This document shows positions 9,194-17,991 of a DNA stretch of 64,000 nucleotides, piece by piece. Source of the DNA: JAFNAG01 sp963824985. GTDB taxonomy: Bacteria > Acidobacteriota > UBA6911. The translations under genes were made by a program, and so were the position numbers. Position 1 is the stretch's first letter. Every line of letters starts with the position of its first letter. The stretch lies in the NCBI GenBank assembly GCA_963824985.1, contig CAWGRQ010000001.1:62001-126000 (forward strand). The letters run 5' to 3'. A model generated the notes under the pieces. The model worked only from the letters and a program-made list of their open reading frames with translations, searched no databases and was not told where the DNA came from.

Positions 9194-9889
9194 GTGATTT
9201 CTGGCTTCACACCCCGAGTCGGGCTGGCGCTGATTCTGGCGCTGGCGCACAGCCCGCTTGGAGCCGATGGCGTCCCTGATGCGACCGCCCAGGCCCGCGG
9301 CGTGGAATCTCGGGAGATCGGGAACGACAACCTGTTGAATGGCGTCTGGGATGGCATTCAGGGCGCCCAGAAGAAATACAGTAGCGGCTGCGGCACGCTT
9401 ACGGAAACAAGAACTTCAAAGCTTCTCAGGATCCCCCTGGTTTTCCACGGCAGGTTTTGCGCCTCGGGCATGGATAAATTTTTCCTGGAATACCTGGACC
9501 CCGAACCGGTGCAGCTGGTTTTCAACCAGGATTACCTGAACATTACAACCGGCAAGGATCGCAAGACCACGGAGGTACTCAAAATCGGGGGACACGTCAA
9601 GAAAACCCAGGCATACTTCAGCGGCAAAAATTCGATTCGCAATCTGAAGGATAATTTCGCTATCACCGTAATGGAGCTCAATGACGCTTACGAATTGAGA
9701 TTCGTTCCCCGATCTCAGAGATTCAAACAAAAGCTCAACTATCTGGTGGTCACGCTCGGCAGAAACAACTATCTTTTGCGTTCCCTGGAAATCGACGGGA
9801 CGAGCGGAGTGAACAGTGTCTTCACGATCAAGATAGACTCTCTCAACCTCAAATTGAATGAGGAGATTTTCAAGGTTTACAAACAGTAG
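9194..9889 (+). CDS. LolA-like outer-membrane lipid/lipoprotein carrier
   Basis: 231 residues from a GTG at 9194 preceded by AGGAGA at 8 nt; the frame is open to 9062 but that would overlap the glycosyltransferase. Signal peptide GLALILALAHSPLGADG. The rest is a beta-rich carrier with FHGRFCASGMDKFFLEYLDPEP, then short strands ending in TIKIDSLNLKLNEEIFKVY, the pattern of LolA-like proteins in aryl-polyene loci. There it is thought to ferry the polyene lipid across the periplasm together with an MMPL exporter. Here it probably carries the island's lipid product. Confidence 0.72.
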   Translation: MISGFTPRVGLALILALAHSPLGADGVPDATAQARGVESREIGNDNLLNGVWDGIQGAQKKYSSGCGTLTETRTSKLLRIPLVFHGRFCASGMDKFFLEYLDPEPVQLVFNQDYLNITTGKDRKTTEVLKIGGHVKKTQAYFSGKNSIRNLKDNFAITVMELNDAYELRFVPRSQRFKQKLNYLVVTLGRNNYLLRSLEIDGTSGVNSVFTIKIDSLNLKLNEEIFKVYKQ

Positions 9890-9903
9890 TTCACGTCTAT
9901 TTG

Positions 9904-10383
9904 ATGTCCGGAGCGACTCTGCAGGCTGGTATGGTGCTGAATAAAGATAAAATTCTGGAGCTGATACCCCATAGGCCGCCGTTCCTGTGGATCGATTCCA
10001 TTACCGAGCTGGAAACGGGCGTGAGGTGCGTCGCCCTGAAATTCGTCGATCCCGCAGAGCCGTTGTTCGCCGGACACTTCCCTGGAAATGCAATCCTCCC
10101 CGGTGTGCTCATCATTGAAGCGGCGGCCCAGACCGCGGGTGTCATGATGGGCGGCAGCCGGAGTGGTGCGGCTCAGCCGCAAGATGGATCGGCCGCCTCC
10201 GGGATGCCCCTGCTGGGGGCCGTCAACCGTTTCAAGTTCTTCAAACCGGTCAGGGCCGGATCGGAGTTGCGCATCGAAACCAGGATGGTTGCCGAGGTCG
10301 GCATAATGGCCTACGTAGAGGCCATCGTGTCGGTGGGGGACGTGACGGTGGCCAAAGGCGAGCTCGCGGTGGTCTCTCCTTAG
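9904..10383 (+). CDS. fabZ: FabZ-like (3R)-hydroxyacyl-ACP dehydratase
   Basis: 159 residues, hot-dog fold. The catalytic segment GHFPGNAILPGVLIIEAAAQ has the His of GHFP and the Glu of the long helix, as in FabZ. IPHRPPFLWIDSI is the usual N-terminal signature. It dehydrates hydroxyacyl-ACP intermediates, here probably for the dedicated fatty-acid/polyketide line whose synthases are encoded at 35-39 kb. ATG at 9904 is used; 9931 is an alternative and no strong SD precedes either. The stop TAG at 10381-10383 lies inside the left inverted repeat of a MITE-like element, so the original C-terminus may have been changed by insertion. Confidence 0.85.
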   Translation: MSGATLQAGMVLNKDKILELIPHRPPFLWIDSITELETGVRCVALKFVDPAEPLFAGHFPGNAILPGVLIIEAAAQTAGVMMGGSRSGAAQPQDGSAASGMPLLGAVNRFKFFKPVRAGSELRIETRMVAEVGIMAYVEAIVSVGDVTVAKGELAVVSP

Positions 10384-10625
10384 GGTTCGCGCAAAGATAA
10401 CTTCGCATTCTGCTGCAGCATGAGGAACCGAAGAATGTGCTTAAAGATGGGCTTAGGAATTCAGATATCGGAGAGGCTGCAGCCCTTCGGGGCGCGGCGG
10501 CGGGCGGGCATCTGCTGCGTTGCCGCTCCTCGACGATGTCACCACATCGCCTGCGTCGCGGCGCCTTGCATCTGCCCGCTCGGCGCTCGCGCCAGAATGT
10601 GAATTTATTTTTGCGCGAACCCTTA
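10380..10625. repeat. MITE-like element with 31-bp terminal inverted repeats, copy 1
   Basis: The left end (10380-10412, TTAGGGTTCGCGC...) and right end (10593-10625, ...GCGCGAACCCTTA) are inverted repeats of about 31 bp with few mismatches. The interior contains a GC-rich block (CATCTGCTGCGTTGCCG, then CTCGACGATGTCACCACATC) that recurs at 60.9 kb. There is no transposase. The element fills most of the 451-bp gap between the dehydratase and the DUF2062 gene, and probably affects transcription through this operon. Confidence 0.8.
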
Positions 10626-10834
10626 GCTCGCATGATTCAAGCGGGGTTTTCGCAAGCGAACCAATGTGTTCGGTGCCGGGATTTGCTCATGACAGAGACC
10701 TTTTGCGACACGGAAAAGCATGGGCGGGGATGGTTCGGGTGGGGGGGGGAACAGCCGTTGTTTTGCGATGCAGGGGGACCATGCGTGCGGAAGTGGCACC
10801 AGCAGAACCAGGGCCGGTGAGGAAGCGCCTTGGC

Positions 10835-11971
10835 ATGCGCAGCCTGTTTTCGTACGGGAAGCTACTGCTGTCCGAAGGGCTGGAGCCCCGGCGAGCCGCA
10901 GCAGCCGTATTTCTGGGCGTTTTCATCGCGGTCGTCCCCATCTATGGCTTCCAATCACTGGTCGCCCTGGGCCTGGCAACGCTGCTCCGGTTGAACAAGC
11001 CGCTAACTTTCGGCGCGACCTTTGTGAACAACCCTCTGTTCCAGCCGTTTCTGATCTTTTTTTCGCTTGAAGTCGGGCATTACATTCTGACCGGAAACGC
11101 ATGGTCGATTCCGGTGACCGGGATTACCGGGGCGATGCTCCGGGAACAATTGACCTCATGGATAATAGGCAGCGTGGTGCTCGGAGCCGTCCTGGGGGCC
11201 GTGGCAGCCTCTGCCGCCTGCCTGTTGATACGCCTGCGGTCACCGGAGGCCGTCCGCGGCCGCAAGGTACGTAGGGAAACCATTCGCTTTATCAGATCGC
11301 ATTACAAGTGGTGTCCGAATTCTGCCCGGGGTTTTGTACGTTGGAAAACCAGGCTCGACAGGATTTTCGGAATGCTCGCGCTTGAAGACCTTGGTAACGG
11401 GGACGTCGTCGATCTCGGGTGCGGTTATGGAATGACGCTGGCCCTCGCGGCATTTCAGCAGCCTGGCCGCCGCCTGATCGGATGCGACCTGGATGCCCAT
11501 CGGGTCGAGATAGCTCAAAACGCCCTCAGCCCGATGCGCGCAGTGGTATCGGTCAAGGATATCCGGTTCTTCGCGTTTTCCGGAGCAGGGCTGGTCATGA
11601 TCATGGATGTCCTCCAGTATCTCGATCCCGCCGAACAGCGAGAGTTGCTGACCAGATGCTGTTCTTCCCTGCTTCCGGGCGGGAGGCTGATTTTCAGGGT
11701 TCATGATCGCGGGCGGGGCGTGCCGGGAAAGCTGAGCCTGGCGCTGGACAGGCTCATATTCCGAATGGGAGGCTGCGCCACGAGGCCCACGATTCTCAAC
11801 CAGGAGGATTACAGGCAGATACTGCAGAGCGTTGGCATGAAGGTGCGGATGAAGCGCTTCATCAACCGGATTCCCTTGGCCCACATCCTGGTCATTTCGG
11901 AGAGACCGCATGTGGATAACGGAAGGATTGTAACTGTTGGGGGCGGCATCCCGACGCCGGCCGGATCATGA
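10835..11971 (+). CDS. DUF2062 membrane domain fused to SAM-dependent methyltransferase
   Basis: 378 residues. The N-terminal 160 or so residues are a DUF2062 module with two to three helices (AAVFLGVFIAVVPIYGFQSL, FGATFVNNPLFQPFLIFF). Then follows a class I methyltransferase with VVDLGCGYGMTLALA (motif I) and LIGCDLDAHRVEIA. The ATG at 10835 has GAGGAAG 9 nt upstream; an alternative at 10781 adds 18 residues. The frame is open into the MITE, which should be ignored. The fusion puts a methyltransferase at the inner membrane inside a lipid operon, so a lipid or O-methylation substrate is likely. The stop overlaps the exporter start (ATGA). Confidence 0.8.
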   Translation: MRSLFSYGKLLLSEGLEPRRAAAAVFLGVFIAVVPIYGFQSLVALGLATLLRLNKPLTFGATFVNNPLFQPFLIFFSLEVGHYILTGNAWSIPVTGITGAMLREQLTSWIIGSVVLGAVLGAVAASAACLLIRLRSPEAVRGRKVRRETIRFIRSHYKWCPNSARGFVRWKTRLDRIFGMLALEDLGNGDVVDLGCGYGMTLALAAFQQPGRRLIGCDLDAHRVEIAQNALSPMRAVVSVKDIRFFAFSGAGLVMIMDVLQYLDPAEQRELLTRCCSSLLPGGRLIFRVHDRGRGVPGKLSLALDRLIFRMGGCATRPTILNQEDYRQILQSVGMKVRMKRFINRIPLAHILVISERPHVDNGRIVTVGGGIPTPAGS

Positions 11972-14526
11972 TTTCCAGAATTTACCGGTTCCTGTTTTAT
12001 TTCTCCCTGCGCCACCCGATCTATCTGCTGGGCGGCGTCCTCCTGTTGAGCTCCGTTCTATATTTCAATATCAGCAACCTGCGTTTGGGCACCAATCTGA
12101 CTGATCTGTTCGGCAAAAACGATCCCGAATGGCAAACCATGCGGGAATACACGCAGCGCGTCGGCTATGGGAATCAGCTGTTTGTGATCGTTGAAGCCGA
12201 TGCCGAAAACGACGAGTCGTCGGAGAAGATGGAAGCCGCCGCCGAGCGGATCGTTTCCGAAATGAACCGGAGCGGTTATTTCAGATATGCGCGGTGCGGC
12301 CTCACAGAGGAGGAGTTGCTCGGCATGGTGCGTCTTTTCGTGTGGAACTTCCCTGCCTTTGTCGGGGCAGAGCGGTTGGAAGGACTGAAGGCACACCTGC
12401 GGGATGAGGAAATCCGGAGCACCATCCAGCGTGCCGGTGCGCAGCTGGTCAGCCCGTTTTCATCCCTGGGCACCGAGTACTTTGTCGTCGACCCCCTGGG
12501 CCTGATGGCATACGCGGCTCCGGCCGGCGGGCTGGCCGGCATGCTCGATTTTGACCTGAATTATGGCGGAGGCAATTATTTTTACGGCAGGGATCACAAA
12601 GCCCTTCTGGTTCTGGCTGAACCGAAACTCTCCGGTGTGAACTACGAATTTGCCCGGGAAGTCGCCGCCTGGACGCGCGCGCGCTGTGGCGCTCTCCTCG
12701 AGGAGAAGGACTTCAAAGGATTCCCGCTCCGTCTCACCCCCGCCGGATCCTATTTCTTTGCCGAGCAGGACCGGAAGTTTATCGAAAGCAACATCAACCT
12801 GGTCTCGCTGGTATCGATCCTCGGCAACCTGATCCTGTGCCTGCTCGTCTATCGCAGAATCCCGATTTTCCTGATGTCCTTCATCCCGACGGCCCTGGGT
12901 CTGATCTGGACCACAGGATTGATCGCCTACTATCCCGGGGAGCTGAACCTGATCAGCCTCTCGTTCATCGCCATCCTGGTCGGTCTGGGGGATGACAACG
13001 TCGTCCACTTTTTCAACCGGGTGCCCCAGGAGTGGACGGAGGGGAGTTCCCTCGACTCTGCCATGCGCAGGACCATCGACACGACCGGCCGGAGCACCAT
13101 TTTTTGCATAATGACAACGGGCACGGCAACTCTGGCGCTGACGGCGGCGCACTTCAAGGGATTGTCCGAGTTCGGCCTCGTGCTGACCATCGGCCTCTTG
13201 ATGCTTCTGTTTCACACCCTGTTCACCGTTCCGGCGATCATGCACCTGTGGTGGACCAGGGTGCCGCCGCGCCCCTCGAAACGCACCACCTTTCGCTTTC
13301 TCCCGTCGATCGCGGATGCGATCGCAACGTTCGTCGGCAGACGCGCCCGCATCATTCTGCCGGCGCTGGCCGTGACGAGCATTTTGGCTTTGGCGGCGCT
13401 GCCTTCACTGCGGATGGACAAAAAGATCGAAATCATCCGGAGCAGCGATAATCCCGCGGTTGCCGGACAGATGCGGCTGGCGGAAAAGTTCGGTATTGCA
13501 GGGACTCCTGAAGTCATCCTCCTGCAGGGATCTGAGGCGGATGTGCTTGCCCGGACGGAGGGTCTGGCTTCCGCTCTTCGGTCTTTGCAAGACCAGAGGG
13601 TCATCAAATCGATGTTTTCCCCCTCGCAGTTCATTCCGTCCAGCAAGACCCAGCAGATGAGAGCGGCGATGCTTTCCGGGATCGATCTCAATCGGGTAGC
13701 TGATGTGCTCCAGCGATCTCTTGAAGAGGGGGGATTCAATCTAGACCCGTTTCTTCCGGTCATCAACCGGTTCCGCGAACTTGCGGCGCCGGGGACGAGG
13801 ATCCTGAGCCTTGAAGAAGTGGGCCGATACCTGCCGGAAGGCCTTTTGGAGGGCAGCGTGCAAAAACTCGGGGATGCCGGCTATCTGGCGGCCTTGGCCT
13901 ATTATCCCGCAAATCCGGACGCCCTGGATGTCATTCCACCCGCGATGTTGCAGGAGTTGCGGAGGGAATTCGGCCCCTTCGCCCAGTTTTCATATCCGAA
14001 GATCAGCCGGGCGCTGCAAACCGAAATATTCCAGGACAGTCGCAGGGCGTTGATCCTGACCTTCTCGGGGATTGCGATTATCGTCTTCCTCTGTTTCCGC
14101 GAATTCCGGATGACCGCGCTGGTTTTGACTCCCATCGCCTTCGCCATTATAGTCACATTCGGGCTGTTGCGGCTGGCGAACCACTCGCTCAGCTTCATGG
14201 CCCTGGTAGCCATACCACTGATCATCGGTATCGGCATCGACAACGGCATCCATGTGGGGCGCCGATTCCTGGAGAGCGATCAGGGTGACGTGATTGAGGT
14301 ATTGCGCCGTTCCGGCGCGGCGCTCCTGCAATCCAATCTGACCACCATCGTCGGGTTCGGGGCGTTAATGGTTTCCAGTTTCGAGCCGCTTGCGGAACTT
14401 GGCCTGGTCACGGCGCTGGGCGTCGGTTTGGCCCTGGCCGGGGTTATGTTGCTTTTCCCGACATTGATCATTTTTTTCAGGATCCGCCCGGCCCCCCGGA
14501 AGGCCGGAACGGGGAACCTGCCATAA
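11968..14526 (+). CDS. MMPL/RND-family lipid exporter
   Basis: 852 residues with the duplicated RND/MMPL plan: a helix at residues 18-35, a large periplasmic domain, helices around 270-430 containing GLGDDNVVHFFNRV (the GxxxD segment of MMPL proteins), then a second half repeating the order (helix after ARIILPALAVTSILALA, periplasmic domain, helices with IGIGIDNGIHVGRRF). The paired acidic GxxDD and GIDNG segments drive proton-coupled export. COG4258-type exporters accompany aryl-polyene, xanthomonadin and hopanoid (HpnN) loci. The gene overlaps the DUF2062-methyltransferase gene by 4 nt and precedes the ceramide genes by 131 nt. Probable exporter of the island's lipid. Confidence 0.88.
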   Translation: MISRIYRFLFYFSLRHPIYLLGGVLLLSSVLYFNISNLRLGTNLTDLFGKNDPEWQTMREYTQRVGYGNQLFVIVEADAENDESSEKMEAAAERIVSEMNRSGYFRYARCGLTEEELLGMVRLFVWNFPAFVGAERLEGLKAHLRDEEIRSTIQRAGAQLVSPFSSLGTEYFVVDPLGLMAYAAPAGGLAGMLDFDLNYGGGNYFYGRDHKALLVLAEPKLSGVNYEFAREVAAWTRARCGALLEEKDFKGFPLRLTPAGSYFFAEQDRKFIESNINLVSLVSILGNLILCLLVYRRIPIFLMSFIPTALGLIWTTGLIAYYPGELNLISLSFIAILVGLGDDNVVHFFNRVPQEWTEGSSLDSAMRRTIDTTGRSTIFCIMTTGTATLALTAAHFKGLSEFGLVLTIGLLMLLFHTLFTVPAIMHLWWTRVPPRPSKRTTFRFLPSIADAIATFVGRRARIILPALAVTSILALAALPSLRMDKKIEIIRSSDNPAVAGQMRLAEKFGIAGTPEVILLQGSEADVLARTEGLASALRSLQDQRVIKSMFSPSQFIPSSKTQQMRAAMLSGIDLNRVADVLQRSLEEGGFNLDPFLPVINRFRELAAPGTRILSLEEVGRYLPEGLLEGSVQKLGDAGYLAALAYYPANPDALDVIPPAMLQELRREFGPFAQFSYPKISRALQTEIFQDSRRALILTFSGIAIIVFLCFREFRMTALVLTPIAFAIIVTFGLLRLANHSLSFMALVAIPLIIGIGIDNGIHVGRRFLESDQGDVIEVLRRSGAALLQSNLTTIVGFGALMVSSFEPLAELGLVTALGVGLALAGVMLLFPTLIIFFRIRPAPRKAGTGNLP

Positions 14527-14657
14527 ACCCGAAGAATCTTGGGGATCAGTATTTTAAATTACTTGCTTTGCAAGAATTAAGCTGCGGTATAGGATAATAG
14601 GTCAAATTCGGGGATCAGGCTCTGAAAAACAGAGGCGCCCGCTCGTCAGGGGTGAAG

Positions 14658-15884
14658 ATGGGTACCAAGGGAAACAAGATCAAAGAGAGAATCTCGAATT
14701 ATAAAGAGGCGGAACGCCTACGTGCCCTGAATCTGTATCCGTTTTTCAGGCCGATCCAGTCCGAACAGGATACGGAAGTCTATGTAAACGGCAAGAAGCT
14801 GCTGATGTTCGGGTCGAACAGTTACATGGGGCTCACCAATCACCCCTTGGTCAAGGAAGCGGCCGCGAAAGCGCTGTACAAATACGGGACCGGGTGCGCC
14901 GGCTCGCGCTTTCTGAACGGCACTCTCGATATACATATCGAATGCGAATCCAGGCTGGCTCGGTTTGTGGGCAAAGAGGCGGCGCTTCTGTATTCGACCG
15001 GTTTCCAGGTGAATCAGGGGGTGATTTCAGCCCTGGTGGGACGCGACGACTTTGTCCTGCTCGACAAGCTGGATCATGCGAGCATCGTTGACGGCGCCAG
15101 GCTGAGTTTCGGAAAAACCCTTCGTTTCCGGCACAACGACATGAAAGGGCTCGAGGAGGCCCTGATCCAGATCCCTTATGAGCGGGGCAAGCTGATCGTT
15201 GCGGACGGGGTCTTCAGCATGGATGGGGATATATTCGATCTTCCCGCGGCGGTGCGGTTGGCAGAAAAATATGAAGCGATGATCATGATCGACGATGCCC
15301 ATGGCATCGGCGTAATCGGGGACATGGGGAGAGGCACATCCTCCCACTTCGGGCTGACGGACAGCGTAGAGCTGATCATGGGCACCTTCAGCAAATCGCT
15401 CGCGTCGCTCGGGGGGTTTATTGCATCCGACCGGATCACGATCGACTATCTGAAGCACAACTCCAGGGCATTGATCTTCAGTGCCAGCCCGACCCCCGCC
15501 AACGTGGCCGCCGTGATGTCCTCGCTGGAGATAATCCAGTCCGAACCCGAGCGATTTCAGCAGCTCTGGGCTAACACCTACCGCATGACGGAAGGCCTCA
15601 AGGCGATGGGGTATAATCTCGGCAACACCGCGACTCCCATTCTGCCCGTAATGATCGGCGACGACCTGAAATGCCTGGGGATGTGCCTGGCCCTGCAGGA
15701 CGAGGGGATCTTCGTTAACCCGGTCGTTTATCCCGGCGTCGAGATCGGCAACGCCCTGCTGCGGGTGAGTCTGATGGCCACTCATTCCTTCGAGCAGATC
15801 GACCGCGTGCTGGCTGCCTTCGAGCGGGTGGGGAAACGGCTCGGCCTTCTCCCCGTGAGCATCGGTTGCAATGATTATTCGTGA
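14658..15884 (+). CDS. spt: Serine palmitoyltransferase (alpha-oxoamine synthase)
   Basis: 408 residues from ATG 14658 (AGGGG 6 nt upstream; GTG at 14652 is in frame). PLP fold type I alpha-oxoamine synthase: catalytic Lys near residue 246 in GTFSKSLASLGG, cofactor Asp in MIDDAHGIGV, and LDKLDHASIVDGARLS. The N-terminal PFFRPIQSEQDTEV and GSNSYMGLTNHP segments are those of bacterial serine palmitoyltransferases rather than BioF or KBL. It condenses serine with an acyl-CoA or acyl-ACP to 3-ketosphinganine. The two following genes encode the other ceramide enzymes, which strongly supports the call. The end overlaps the next gene by 14 nt. Confidence 0.88.
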   Translation: MGTKGNKIKERISNYKEAERLRALNLYPFFRPIQSEQDTEVYVNGKKLLMFGSNSYMGLTNHPLVKEAAAKALYKYGTGCAGSRFLNGTLDIHIECESRLARFVGKEAALLYSTGFQVNQGVISALVGRDDFVLLDKLDHASIVDGARLSFGKTLRFRHNDMKGLEEALIQIPYERGKLIVADGVFSMDGDIFDLPAAVRLAEKYEAMIMIDDAHGIGVIGDMGRGTSSHFGLTDSVELIMGTFSKSLASLGGFIASDRITIDYLKHNSRALIFSASPTPANVAAVMSSLEIIQSEPERFQQLWANTYRMTEGLKAMGYNLGNTATPILPVMIGDDLKCLGMCLALQDEGIFVNPVVYPGVEIGNALLRVSLMATHSFEQIDRVLAAFERVGKRLGLLPVSIGCNDYS

Positions 15885-16995
15885 AGTCGCCACGCGACGG
15901 GATAAAGACCGCTTCATCCGTTTCCCCTGGAAAATCTACAAGGCCGATCCTCACTGGGTTCCTCCGCTGATCATTGAGCGCAAGGAGCTCCTGAACCCGC
16001 GCAAAAACCCGTTTTTCGAACATGCGGACGTCAAGCTCTTCCTGGCCGAAGACGGCGCCGGCAACGCACTCGGGCGCATCGCCGGAATCGTCAATTTCAA
16101 CCACATCGAAACCCATGCCGAAAAGACCGGATTTTTCGGCCTCTGGGAGTGCGTTGAGGAACAGACCGTCGCCGATGGCCTGTTCGATGCAGCCGCCGCC
16201 TTCCTCCGCGCCCAGGGCATGGAGATCATGCGGGGACCGGAAAATTTCAGCGTGAACGACGATATCGGACTGCTCATCCAAGGCTTCGAGACCCCCCCGA
16301 TGGTTATGATGCCGCACAATCCGCCCTATTATGAAAGGCTGGCGGAAGCTTACGGCTTTCGGAAAGCCATGGATCTTTTCGCCTATTATGGTCAATTCCA
16401 CGATGGTTTCATTCCGGAACAGGTTGCCCGAAGAGTCGAAATCGCGCGCCGCAGGCAGAACTTTTCCATTCGATCGCTGCGCATGCATGACTTTAGCGCC
16501 GAACTCAAGCGGATTCACTCCATTTACACCTCCGCCTGGGAAGACAACTGGGGCGCCGTAGCTATGACCGGTCATGAGTTTGATCACCTGGCCGGGAGTC
16601 TCAAGCAGGTCATCGACCCGGATCTCTGTCTGATTGCCGAGGTCGAGGGGGAACCGGCGGGCTTTTCCCTTGCCTTACCTGACCTGAACCAGATTCTGAT
16701 CAGGCTCAACGGCAGGCTATTCCCGTTTGGTATCCTCAGGCTGCTCCGCGACCGGAGCAAAATCGACGCCCTCCGCATTCTGACCATGGGAGTAATCAAG
16801 AAATTCCGCGGCCGCGGGATTGACACCTGTTTCTACCATGAGACCTATCGGCGGGCCATTGCGAAAGGAATCTGGCGCGGAGAGATGTCGTGGATCCTGG
16901 AGAACAATCTCGTGATGAACCGGATCGTGACCAACCTCGGGTTCACGGTGTACAAAAAATACCGCCTGTATGATTTTCAGCTCCGCACCCCGTAA
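15871..16995 (+). CDS. bcerS: Bacterial ceramide synthase-like GNAT acyltransferase (bCerS)
   Basis: 374 residues. The start ATG lies 14 nt inside the spt end, so expression is coupled. The protein has the pattern of the bCerS family: KIYKADPHWVPPL, NPFFEHAD, GFFGLWE, RGPENFSVNDDIGLL and MMPHNPPYYERL. A C-terminal GNAT half carries the acyl-thioester motif FRGRGI and SWILENNLVMN. In Caulobacter such an enzyme N-acylates 3-ketosphinganine, independently of eukaryotic ceramide synthase. Recognition is by sequence pattern and by position between spt and a reductase. Many family members are annotated only as N-acetyltransferase. Confidence 0.78.
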   Translation: MIIREVATRRDKDRFIRFPWKIYKADPHWVPPLIIERKELLNPRKNPFFEHADVKLFLAEDGAGNALGRIAGIVNFNHIETHAEKTGFFGLWECVEEQTVADGLFDAAAAFLRAQGMEIMRGPENFSVNDDIGLLIQGFETPPMVMMPHNPPYYERLAEAYGFRKAMDLFAYYGQFHDGFIPEQVARRVEIARRRQNFSIRSLRMHDFSAELKRIHSIYTSAWEDNWGAVAMTGHEFDHLAGSLKQVIDPDLCLIAEVEGEPAGFSLALPDLNQILIRLNGRLFPFGILRLLRDRSKIDALRILTMGVIKKFRGRGIDTCFYHETYRRAIAKGIWRGEMSWILENNLVMNRIVTNLGFTVYKKYRLYDFQLRTP

Positions 16996-16998
16996 ACG

Positions 16999-17982
16999 AT
17001 GCGAAAAGTTCTCATCACAGGAGCTTCCGGATTTGTCGGCGGACATGTCGTGGAGGCGGTACGGAGGCGCGGGCTGGAGGTTCGCTGCCTCGTGCGGCCG
17101 ACCAGCAACCTGAGTTATCTCCGGCCCCTGACGCCGGAGCTGGTTTTTGGCAATGTCACCCTTCCAGGCATGCTGGCGCCGGCTCTTGAAGGCGTCGATG
17201 CGGTCATTCACTGCGCGGGACTTACGAAGGCCCCGTCACGATTCCACTATTTTGAGGCGAACGAAGGCGGCGCCAAAAACCTATACAACGCCTGCCTGAT
17301 GCATAAGGAGAAGATCCTCAAAATCGTGCATGTCAGCAGCCTGGCTGCGATCGGGCCATCCCAGGAGGGCGCCCCGGTCACGGAGGAAACCGGGCCTCAT
17401 CCGGTCAGCGATTACGGCGCCAGCAAGCTGGCCGGGCAGCGCATCGCGGAAGCCAGGATGGCGGACTTCCCCATCAGCATCGTTGTGCCTCCTGGCGTCT
17501 ATGGGCCTCGCGACCGCGATTTTCTTGTGTATTTCAAATGGGTGGCCCGCGGACGCGTGCCACTCATCGGCAGGCAGGAGCGCTATCTTTCTCTGATCCA
17601 CGTGCAGGATCTCGCCGAGGCGGTAGTGGAGCTTCTGGTCAGTGATCGGTCGGCGGGCAGGGCATTTCTTGTTGATGATGGCGGCGTTCATACGTGGACC
17701 GGGGTGGCAGGCGCGATCGGCCGCGCCCTGAACCGGACGTTCAAACCGCTCCACGTGCCGGTGGGCGCCGTACGGACCCTCGGAATGATCGGGGATCTGT
17801 ACGCAAAGATCACAGGGAAGGCGCCGGTGATCAATTCGCAGAAAGTCAGGGAACTTCTCCAGTCATCCTGGACCTGTTCCTCCCGGCGAATCTGCGCTGA
17901 ACTCGGGTTCCGAGCTCAATATCCGCTGGAACGCGGCATCCGCGAAACACTTGCCTGGTATCGTGAAAACCGGTGGCTTTAA
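16999..17982 (+). CDS. cerR: NAD(P)-dependent epimerase/dehydratase-type reductase (CerR-like)
   Basis: 327 residues, extended SDR. Rossmann motif TGASGFVGGHV at the N-terminus, substrate-side VHVSSLAAIG and catalytic YGASKLAG (YxxxK). The gene starts 3 nt after the bCerS stop. In Caulobacter an enzyme of this family (CerR) reduces the 3-keto group of the ceramide intermediate, completing the ceramide backbone. The position as third gene after spt and bcerS makes this the most likely role. A sugar-nucleotide epimerase would be the generic reading. Confidence 0.8.
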   Translation: MRKVLITGASGFVGGHVVEAVRRRGLEVRCLVRPTSNLSYLRPLTPELVFGNVTLPGMLAPALEGVDAVIHCAGLTKAPSRFHYFEANEGGAKNLYNACLMHKEKILKIVHVSSLAAIGPSQEGAPVTEETGPHPVSDYGASKLAGQRIAEARMADFPISIVVPPGVYGPRDRDFLVYFKWVARGRVPLIGRQERYLSLIHVQDLAEAVVELLVSDRSAGRAFLVDDGGVHTWTGVAGAIGRALNRTFKPLHVPVGAVRTLGMIGDLYAKITGKAPVINSQKVRELLQSSWTCSSRRICAELGFRAQYPLERGIRETLAWYRENRWL

Positions 17983-17991
17983 CCTGCAGGG

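Noticed and set aside
10520..10834. N-terminal extension of the DUF2062 protein
   Set aside because: The extension lies largely in the MITE-like element; GAGGAAG before 10835 marks the better start.
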